NCBI GenBank assembly: GCA_946402595.1
Contig: CAMIWY010000116.1
Coordinates: 1-5,390 of the forward strand
Reading direction: 5' to 3'
DNA from: an uncultured Clostridia bacterium
GTDB taxonomy: Bacteria > Bacillota > Clostridia > Peptostreptococcales > Anaerovoracaceae
DNA: 5,390 nt
The notes under the pieces were generated by a model. That model was not told the origin of the DNA. It searched no databases and saw only the letters and a program-made list of their open reading frames with translations. The translations under genes and the position numbers were made by a program. Positions 1 to 4,762 of this stretch are shown here, in pieces. How positions within the stretch are numbered: position 1 is the first letter of the stretch; each line of letters starts with the position of its first letter.

Positions 1-1
1 A

Positions 2-1210
2 ACAGATACATCCCCTGAAGGACGTATGGTCATCAAGAACTTCCTGCTTGCAACCGAGGCCGGCCTCGGAAACGGCGAGACACCTATCTTCCCTGTATCG
101 ATCTTCAAGGTCAAGGAAGGCATCAACTTCAACGAGGGAGATCCTAACTATGATCTCTTCAAGCTGGCAATAAGATGCAGTGCCAAGAGGCTGTTCCCTA
201 ACTTCAGCTTCCTTGATGCACCGTTCAACAAGAAGTTCTACAGAGAAGGCGACTACAATACAGAAGTAGCGTATATGGGATGCCGCACAAGAGTAATGGC
301 AAACAACTACGATCCTACTAAGGCTGTAGTATGCGGAAGAGGAAACCTCTCGTTCACATCGATCAACCTGCCTAGACTCGGAATCGAATCGAACAGAGAC
401 TTTGACGTTTTCTACAAGAAGCTCGACAACATGCTTGACCTGGTATCGAGACAGCTCCTGCACAGATTCAGGATCCAGTGCAGCAAGAAGGGCCGCAACT
501 ATCCGTTCCTGATGGGACAGGGCATCTGGATCGATTCAGACAACCTCGGACCTGATGACAGCGTAGAGGAGGTCCTCAAGCACGGAACACTTTCGATCGG
601 ATTCATCGGACTCGCTGAGACAATGAAGGCTCTTACCGGCAAGCATCACGGCGAGAGTGAGGAATCAAGAAAGAAAGCTTTCGAGATCATCAAGCACATG
701 AGAGAGTTCTGCGATAAGAAGAGCGTTGAGACAGGCCTCAACTTCACACTCCTGGCTACACCGGCTGAGGGACTGTCGGGAAGATTCGTCAAGATCGACA
801 GAGAGAAGTACGGCAAGATCGAGGGCGTTACAGACAGAGCTTACTACACTAACTCATTCCATGTTCCTGTATACTATCCGATCGGTGCGTTTGAGAAGCT
901 CGACATCGAGGCTCCTTACCACGAGCTGACCAATGCAGGCCACATCAGCTACGTAGAGCTCGACGGCGATACAGCCAAGAACCCTGAAGCTTTCGAGGCT
1001 GTTATCAGACACATGCAGAAGGTCGGCATCGGATACGGCTCAGTCAACCACCCTGTTGACAGAGACCCTGTATGCGGATACACAGGTGTTATCGATGATG
1101 TATGCCCGAGATGCGGCAGAAGAGAAGGTGAGCCTGTAACCATCGAGAGACTCAACGAGCTCAGAATGAAATTCCCTAGCGTTCCTGTACCTTGCGACTG
1201 CATCCACTAA
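2..1210 (+). CDS. nrdD: Anaerobic (class III) ribonucleoside-triphosphate reductase, large catalytic part, 5' partial, lacking the glycyl radical domain
   Basis: This is the C-terminal portion of NrdD, the oxygen-sensitive cytosolic enzyme that reduces ribonucleoside triphosphates to deoxyribonucleotides. The frame is open from base 2, and the ATG at 26 is internal (TSPEGR precedes it), so the ATP cone and half of the barrel lie outside the window. Numbering from that Met, family hallmarks are GLGNGETPIFP (13-23), MGCRTRV (84-90, whose Cys86 should be the active-site thiyl cysteine) and GNLSFTSINLPRLG. Near the end are DPVCGYTG (Cys350) and CPRCGR (Cys360, Cys363), the zinc-site region. In a usual NrdD a segment like FERIRRITGYLVG would follow within a few residues. 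Here the protein instead runs about 30 residues past CPRCGR and stops at TAA after PCDCIH. The missing domain is the next gene. Ile codons are almost all ATC, which suggests high expression. The family call is very safe; that the protein works as a split subunit is inference. Confidence 0.96.
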   Translation, partial: TDTSPEGRMVIKNFLLATEAGLGNGETPIFPVSIFKVKEGINFNEGDPNYDLFKLAIRCSAKRLFPNFSFLDAPFNKKFYREGDYNTEVAYMGCRTRVMANNYDPTKAVVCGRGNLSFTSINLPRLGIESNRDFDVFYKKLDNMLDLVSRQLLHRFRIQCSKKGRNYPFLMGQGIWIDSDNLGPDDSVEEVLKHGTLSIGFIGLAETMKALTGKHHGESEESRKKAFEIIKHMREFCDKKSVETGLNFTLLATPAEGLSGRFVKIDREKYGKIEGVTDRAYYTNSFHVPVYYPIGAFEKLDIEAPYHELTNAGHISYVELDGDTAKNPEAFEAVIRHMQKVGIGYGSVNHPVDRDPVCGYTGVIDDVCPRCGRREGEPVTIERLNELRMKFPSVPVPCDCIH

Positions 1211-1274
1211 CGGGCAGCCGGCACAAGATACAGTACCGCTCAGCAAAAAATACAACAACATACACAGAATGCAC

Positions 1275-1303
1275 TTCATATAGATCAGGCAAAAGGTTAT
1301 AAT
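1275..1303 (+). promoter_or_regulatory. Sigma-A-type promoter for the stand-alone glycyl radical gene
   Basis: The -35 element TTCATA (1275-1280) matches TTGACA at 4 of 6 bases. It is separated by exactly 17 bp from a perfect -10 TATAAT (1298-1303). Transcription would begin near 1310, leaving a leader of about 25 nt before the ATG at 1334. This places the alternative GTG at 1310 at the transcription start and argues against its use. No terminator hairpin is visible between nrdD and this promoter, so readthrough from nrdD is also likely. The call rests on sequence match only. Confidence 0.7.
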
Positions 1304-1321
1304 AATGGGGTGGAATCAAAC

Positions 1322-1326
1322 GGAGG
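1322..1326 (+). promoter_or_regulatory. Ribosome binding site that fixes the ATG at 1334
   Basis: GGAGG lies 7 nt upstream of the ATG at 1334, which is ideal spacing for a Firmicute. It selects a 53-residue product over the longer frame from GTG 1310, and it shows that the small reading frame is translated independently rather than being a relic of the nrdD tail. Confidence 0.85.
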
Positions 1327-1333
1327 TGGAGAG

Positions 1334-1495
1334 ATGAACAATAAGGTCGTTAAGAACGTAAACGGACAGGTAGGCGAAGGCGTAGGATTCGAGAGAATCA
1401 GAAGAATCACAGGATATCTCGTAGGAACACTCGACAGATTCAATAACGGCAAGAGAGCTGAAGTAGAAGACAGAGTTAAGCACGGCCTGAGATAA
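1334..1495 (+). CDS. Stand-alone glycyl radical domain of class III ribonucleotide reductase (separately encoded NrdD C-terminus)
   Basis: This 53-residue protein corresponds to the C-terminal glycyl radical domain of NrdD. A short linker rich in Asn, Val and Gly (1-18) leads into FERIRRITGYLVGT (19-32) and then DRFNNGKRAEVEDRVKH (34-50). The radical-bearing glycine should be Gly27 in RITGYLVG, matching the R-x-x-GYLG region at the end of E. coli NrdD, and the closing RVKH is a family signature. NrdG would abstract hydrogen from this glycine, and the radical loop would have to dock into the NrdD barrel near its thiyl cysteine. It lies 123 bp after the truncated nrdD and before nrdG, with its own promoter, RBS, tandem TAA-TAG stops and terminator. 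It uses ATC for both Ile codons, like nrdD. The stand-alone arrangement recalls YfiD/GrcA for pyruvate formate-lyase. Alternatives are a spare domain that repairs damaged NrdD, or a recently broken gene. Domain identity is very safe; the mode of action is inferred. Confidence 0.93.
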   Translation: MNNKVVKNVNGQVGEGVGFERIRRITGYLVGTLDRFNNGKRAEVEDRVKHGLR

Positions 1496-1516
1496 TAGAC
1501 CGAAGAATGTTTACCG

Positions 1517-1551
1517 GTGTGGGCAGGGCAGTTCCTGCCCGCACTTTTTTT
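1517..1551 (+). terminator. Strong intrinsic terminator after the glycyl radical gene
   Basis: The arms GTGTGGGCAGG (1517-1527) and CCTGCCCGCAC (1534-1544) pair over 11 bp with one G-U pair, around a 6-nt loop. Seven T follow directly (1545-1551). It closes the small gene's transcription unit and lies between it and nrdG, so nrdG and the methyltransferase probably receive only readthrough transcripts or use a weak promoter I could not see. Confidence 0.92.
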
Positions 1552-1603
1552 AGAAGCAGATGCCGGGGCGGTCATTTTCCGGACCGGGAAACGCGGGATC
1601 AGC

Positions 1604-1608
1604 AGGAG
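1604..1608 (+). promoter_or_regulatory. Probable ribosome binding site of nrdG
   Basis: AGGAG sits 12 nt before the ATG at 1621, longer than ideal, and is the best Shine-Dalgarno-like match near the 5' end of nrdG. The next in-frame ATG (1669) has no comparable site. The far-upstream ATG at 1507 lies just before the terminator hairpin, so it is unlikely. Confidence 0.55.
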
Positions 1609-1620
1609 CACTTAACAGAG

Positions 1621-2208
1621 ATGGAAGATAACAGCAGACCTGAAGAAAATGAAAAAAAGAAAGACGGGATGACCCTGAGAGTATGCGGTATAGAGCCTGA
1701 GTCCATAGTAGACGGCCCGGGCTTCAGATACGTACTGTTCGTACAGGGGTGCCCGCATCACTGCCATGGCTGCCACAATCCTGAGTCATGGGATCCTAAA
1801 GCGGGATTTGACATGACGACAGGAGAGGTATTTGCCGAGATCATGGAGAATCCTTACCTGAGAGGCGTTACATTCTCGGGAGGTGAGCCGTTTGAACAGG
1901 TTCCGGCACTGATAGAACTGGCAAAAAAGTGCAAGGCGGCAGGGCTGACGCTCATGAGCTACACAGGATATACGCTCGACGAACTTCAGGCAAGACATGA
2001 CCCTGATACAGATGAGCTGCTCGGGATGATCGACATACTCGTTGACGGCAGGTACGATGAAAAGCTGCGCAATCTGACGCTCATATACTGCGGGTCAGAG
2101 AATCAGCGTGTAATAGACATGAGAAAGACACGCAAGGCAAGGGCTGAAGGTGATCACGGCATAGTCATTCCGTATAAGTCGTCTTTTGATGTGGATATAG
2201 AGATATGA
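1621..2208 (+). CDS. nrdG: Anaerobic ribonucleotide reductase activating protein (radical SAM activase)
   Basis: NrdG uses a [4Fe-4S] cluster and S-adenosylmethionine to form the 5'-deoxyadenosyl radical that creates the glycyl radical on NrdD. With the start at 1621 the protein has 195 residues. The cluster motif CPHHCHGC supplies Cys44, Cys48 and Cys51 (CX3CX2C). It follows the VDGPG segment (30-34) and LFVQGC, both typical of NrdG. The SAM-binding GGE motif is at 87-89 in TFSGGEPFEQ, followed by SYTGYTLDEL. The core starts near residue 17, so the first 16 residues are a charged Glu/Lys-rich extension. A start at Met17 (1669) would give 179 residues, but it lacks a good ribosome binding site. 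Ile codons are mainly ATA, unlike nrdD. In this locus its natural substrate would be the 53-residue glycyl radical protein rather than a one-piece NrdD. It overlaps the next gene by ATGA. Confidence 0.95.
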   Translation: MEDNSRPEENEKKKDGMTLRVCGIEPESIVDGPGFRYVLFVQGCPHHCHGCHNPESWDPKAGFDMTTGEVFAEIMENPYLRGVTFSGGEPFEQVPALIELAKKCKAAGLTLMSYTGYTLDELQARHDPDTDELLGMIDILVDGRYDEKLRNLTLIYCGSENQRVIDMRKTRKARAEGDHGIVIPYKSSFDVDIEI

Positions 2209-3392
2209 AACTGGAACTTGTCGCGACTGCGACTTTCGGCCTTGAAGCGGTGGTGCGCCGCGAGATAGAGGCCCTGGGTTACAAAATAATAAAGACCGAG
2301 GACGGCCGCGTCACATATCTCGGTGATGAGAGAGCCATAGCAAGGTCCAACCTGTGGCTGAGATCGGCTGACAGGGTGTATGTCCGCATGGGCGAATTCA
2401 CAGCAGAGAATTTTGAGGAGCTGTTCCAGCAGACCAAGGCTCTTCCGTGGGAGGACATCATACCTTCTGACGGAAGGTTCCCTGTGGTGGGGACGAGTGT
2501 AAAGTCTGCTTTACATAGCGTGCCTGCATGCCAGAGCATAGTCAACAAGGCTGTTGCTGCAAGGCTGGGCGAATTCTACTGTATGGAGAGACTTCCTGAG
2601 ACGGGTGCCGTATACAGGATAAGATTTGCAGCGAACAAGGACAGGTTCCTCATGATGCTGGATACGAGCGGTGACGGTCTTCACAAGAGAGGATACAGGG
2701 TGCAGGATGTAGCGGCCCCGATGAAGGAAACCCTCGCAGCAGCACTGGTGCAGCTCAGTTTCTACAACAAGGACAGGATCCTCGTCGACACATGCTGTGG
2801 ATCGGGAACAATACTTCTCGAGGCTGCGATGATAGCACGCAATATAGCACCCGGCCTAAGCCGGAATTTTGCCTCTGAGGAATGGGATATCGTATCAAAG
2901 GATATCTGGAAGGATGAGAAGAAAAAAGCCTACGAAGCGGCGGATTTCGACTCCGAACTCAGCATCACCGGCATGGATATAGACAGACGCGCAGTTAAAG
3001 CGGCTAAGGAGAATGCGGAAGAGGCAGGTCTGGCGGACGATATGGACATTGTCTGCATGGACATGACTAAGTGGGAGCCCGGTGCAGGTATCCCGAAGGG
3101 TGCCTCTGCGGATGATCACGGTGTCGTTATCTCGAATCTTCCGTATGGAGTCAGGATCGGAGACAGCAAGGCCAATCAGAAGATCTATGAACATTTTGGC
3201 AGACTTATGAAGGATTATCCGAACTGGTCGTTTTTCCTGATAACTTCTGACAAGGCTCTCGAGAAGGAGATAGAGAAAATCACCGGGAGGAAGGCTGACA
3301 GGAGGCGCAAGCTGTACAACGGCATGATAGAGACGCAGTTCTATCAGTATCATGGTGCGAGGCCGGCAAAGAAGGACGGCGGGGCCGTGTGA
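2205..3392 (+). CDS. THUMP-domain class I SAM-dependent RNA methyltransferase, RlmL/YpsC type
   Basis: This 395-residue cytosolic protein probably methylates a guanine N2 in 23S rRNA, by analogy with the N-terminal half of E. coli RlmL (m2G2445). It matches the single-domain Firmicute YpsC layout. The N-terminal ferredoxin-like/THUMP part covers about 1-165, with SIVNKAVAARL (111-121) and HKRGYR (160-165) typical of the family. The Rossmann methyltransferase follows: SAM-binding motif I DTCCGSGT (195-202), then LLEAAMIARNIAPG, and the acidic GMDID (256-260). Motif IV reads NLPYG (311-315) instead of the usual NPPYG, and the tail KADRRRKLYNGMIETQFYQY is also family-like. The ATG overlaps the nrdG stop (ATGA) with only a weak Shine-Dalgarno, so translation is probably coupled to nrdG. 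The co-transcription may be only positional. The exact methylated base is not visible from sequence. Confidence 0.9.
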   Translation: MKLELVATATFGLEAVVRREIEALGYKIIKTEDGRVTYLGDERAIARSNLWLRSADRVYVRMGEFTAENFEELFQQTKALPWEDIIPSDGRFPVVGTSVKSALHSVPACQSIVNKAVAARLGEFYCMERLPETGAVYRIRFAANKDRFLMMLDTSGDGLHKRGYRVQDVAAPMKETLAAALVQLSFYNKDRILVDTCCGSGTILLEAAMIARNIAPGLSRNFASEEWDIVSKDIWKDEKKKAYEAADFDSELSITGMDIDRRAVKAAKENAEEAGLADDMDIVCMDMTKWEPGAGIPKGASADDHGVVISNLPYGVRIGDSKANQKIYEHFGRLMKDYPNWSFFLITSDKALEKEIEKITGRKADRRRKLYNGMIETQFYQYHGARPAKKDGGAV

Positions 3393-3414
3393 AGCCTTTC
3401 GATGAAGGAAAGCT
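3393..3414. terminator. Weak hairpin in the convergent 3' gap, flanked by a longer inverted repeat
   Basis: In the gap between the convergent genes, AGC plus TTTC (3393-3400, bulged C at 3396) pairs with GAAAGCT (3408-3414), giving 7 bp and a 7-nt loop. Around it, CGGCGGGGCC (3377-3386) and GGCCCGCCG (3427-3435) form a 9-bp inverted repeat with one bulge, each arm inside a gene end. Neither strand has a T-run after the stem, so it is not a classic intrinsic terminator. It may cap 3' ends or act in Rho-dependent or convergent termination. Confidence 0.3.
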
Positions 3415-4555
3415 AGGATGTCAGAAGGCCCGCCGCGATCAGCATCGGTAAGAGGAAGATGAGATTTATAAGAGTAAATCCCATGATGTACCTCATAGGA
3501 CTTGAGTTTTTCACTTCGGTGTACTTCTTAAAAGATATGAGGTTGGCCATGGAAGCGATGAGAGTTCCGAGGCCGCCCAGATCGGTGCCAAGCGCCAGCA
3601 GGAAGTATTTATCAGTGAAACCGGACAAAAGTATCGATGCCGGAGCATTGCTTATGACCTGACTGGCAGCAACGGATACCATCAGTTCATTCCCGGAAAC
3701 GATCGATGTCAGGGCATCATCGAGCGCCTGTATGCGCCCGAGATTCCCGACCAGAACAAACAGAAACATGAACGTAAAGAGCAGGCTGTAATCAGTCTGC
3801 TTTACTGTTTTGCGGTCGAATATAAGGATGGCTGCAAGAACAGCGGCGAGGGCGTAGTAATACCTGAAAAGACCGAAAACCGGAAGAAGACTGACTACGA
3901 AAAGCGCTGCATACATCATGATAAGCGAAGTGTCTTTTCCGCTGAACTTTATTTCTTTGCTGTAAGGTCTCTGGATAATAGATTCGTTCTCAATGGTGAA
4001 CAGGAAGGTGAAAATCACCAGAAGTATGCCTGCCAGCACAAAATACGGCAGCATCATGAAAATAAACTCCACGGCCCCTGTACCGCTGTGCTCATTCATG
4101 AGGCCGAAGAGATAGATGTTGTGAGGGTTGCCCACAGGTGATATCATGCTGCCCATGTGGGCGGCGATCGTCTGAAGGGAAAGGACCGGTATCATGTACT
4201 TGCGCAGCCCTGCATATTCAAGCACGAATATGGTGAACGGAACGAATGTTATCAGTGCTACGTCATTTGTGATGAAAGGCGAGAAAAGAAAGCACAGGCT
4301 GACAAGCACGAGCACGACACTTCTGGCGTGACTGCGTTTCTTCAGAAGCTGCCTGCCGAAATATCTGAATATGCCAAGCTCCCTGAGCCCTGTCATGACC
4401 AGCATGAGACACATAAGAGTACTCAGGGTAGACCAGTGTATGTAACCTGCATACTGACGGTCCGGCGGCACGGCAGCCATGGAGACGGCTGCGAGCAGTG
4501 CAGATATGACGAGGACGATCTCGTTTTTTACAAATGATTTGATGCGTTTCTGCAT
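3413..4555 (-). CDS. ArsB/NhaD/CitMHS-like anion permease (SLC13-like superfamily) integral membrane protein
   Basis: This 380-residue, very hydrophobic protein is probably a secondary transporter in the cytoplasmic membrane. About ten or eleven membrane segments can be seen, for example near 11-30, 42-58, 78-93, 98-115, 163-188, 209-228, 232-247, 256-272, 289-311 and 356-378. Superfamily hallmarks are the paired re-entrant signatures. In the first half these are SPFITNDVA (92-100) and SMISPVGNPHNIYLF (136-150). In the second half they are SQVISNAPASILL (298-310) and LGTDLGGLGTLIASMANLI (322-340). The internal repeat of TND/SNAPA plus a Gly-Asn-Pro or Gly-Gly-Leu-Gly loop is typical of ArsB/NhaD/CitMHS/SLC13 carriers. 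The ATG at 4555 follows GAGAGGG at about 9 nt. It is somewhat shorter than many relatives, but no break is visible. The substrate (arsenite, dicarboxylate, sulfate, citrate or Na+/H+) cannot be told from these motifs, and no ars genes are nearby. Confidence 0.85.
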   Translation of the reverse strand: MQKRIKSFVKNEIVLVISALLAAVSMAAVPPDRQYAGYIHWSTLSTLMCLMLVMTGLRELGIFRYFGRQLLKKRSHARSVVLVLVSLCFLFSPFITNDVALITFVPFTIFVLEYAGLRKYMIPVLSLQTIAAHMGSMISPVGNPHNIYLFGLMNEHSGTGAVEFIFMMLPYFVLAGILLVIFTFLFTIENESIIQRPYSKEIKFSGKDTSLIMMYAALFVVSLLPVFGLFRYYYALAAVLAAILIFDRKTVKQTDYSLLFTFMFLFVLVGNLGRIQALDDALTSIVSGNELMVSVAASQVISNAPASILLSGFTDKYFLLALGTDLGGLGTLIASMANLISFKKYTEVKNSSPMRYIMGFTLINLIFLLPMLIAAGLLTS

Positions 4556-4592
4556 GAAAATTTACCCTCTCTCTTTTACCACGCAGTTGCCA

Positions 4593-4622
4593 ATTCTATC
4601 ACGGGAAAAGCGGAAATGCCAC
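4593..4622 (-). promoter_or_regulatory. Candidate promoter of the permease gene
   Basis: On the minus strand an extended -10 reads TGA-TAGAAT (plus-strand 4593-4601). Eighteen bp upstream is GTGGCA (4617-4622), matching TTGACA at 4 of 6 bases. Transcription would start near 4586, giving a leader of about 30 nt before the ATG at 4555. A copy of the 10-bp direct repeat overlaps the -35 and spacer. Confidence 0.45.
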
Positions 4623-4642
4623 CCTGAGAAGGGCGGAAATGC
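4610..4642. repeat. Pair of 10-bp direct repeats in the divergent spacer
   Basis: GCGGAAATGC occurs at 4610-4619 and again at 4633-4642, 23 bp apart start to start (about two helical turns). The first copy overlaps the -35 region of the permease promoter and the second lies just upstream, which is the placement of a tandem regulator site. The copies are exact, but whether any protein binds is unknown. Confidence 0.5.
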
Positions 4643-4654
4643 AGTCATTTTCGC
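4633..4654. other. Hairpin in the divergent spacer
   Basis: GCGGAAATG (4633-4641) pairs with CATTTTCGC (4646-4654) over 9 bp with one G-U pair and a CAGT loop. It shares its 5' arm with the second direct repeat. A competing stem, GCAGTC (4641-4646) with GACTGC (4659-4664), overlaps it. No T-run follows and both promoters point away from it, so it is more likely an inverted operator or chance than a terminator. Confidence 0.35.
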
Positions 4655-4680
4655 TGAGGACTGCGGCAGCCCTTTTGTAT

Positions 4681-4709
4681 GTGATAATGGATATCGTATG
4701 TGCTATAAT
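4681..4709 (+). promoter_or_regulatory. Extended -10 promoter of the alpha/beta hydrolase gene
   Basis: A perfect TATAAT (4704-4709) is preceded by TG one base upstream (4701-4702), making an extended -10. GTGATA (4681-4686) matches the -35 consensus at 4 of 6 bases with a 17-bp spacer. Transcription should start near 4716, inside the 8-bp palindrome TTCCGGAA (4713-4720), which could be an operator half-site pair. The leader would be about 47 nt. Confidence 0.65.
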
Positions 4710-4762
4710 AAATTCCGGAAATGATAACAGTGACAGCAGCGCAATATGCCGGGGTGGTTCAC

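Noticed and set aside
1211..1297. Intron, intein or mobile element splitting nrdD
   Set aside because: The spacer is only 123 bp, has no terminal repeats, splice-type residues or endonuclease coding, and the upstream product has its own distinct C-terminus.
1310..1333. GTG at 1310 as start of the glycyl radical gene (61 residues)
   Set aside because: It coincides with the predicted transcription start and has no Shine-Dalgarno, whereas ATG 1334 has GGAGG at 7 nt.
1569..1586. CGGTC/GACCG 5-bp inverted repeat upstream of nrdG
   Set aside because: It is too short, with an 8-nt loop, to stand out from chance in GC-rich sequence.
1040..1611. Minus-strand open frames antisense to the nrdD end, the spacer and the radical domain gene
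   Set aside because: They mirror well-supported plus-strand genes, show no recognizable domain, and cross the promoter or the terminator.
1507..1620. ATG at 1507 as start of nrdG (233 residues)
   Set aside because: The extra stretch would be read through the terminator hairpin and T-run and has no similarity to NrdG; the recognizable core begins at about 1669.
4157..4537. Cys/His-rich 126-residue plus-strand frame opposite the permease
   Set aside because: It is the shadow of the permease; the minus-strand frame has full membrane topology and family motifs, and the Cys/His richness is a by-product of the opposite-strand hydrophobic codons.
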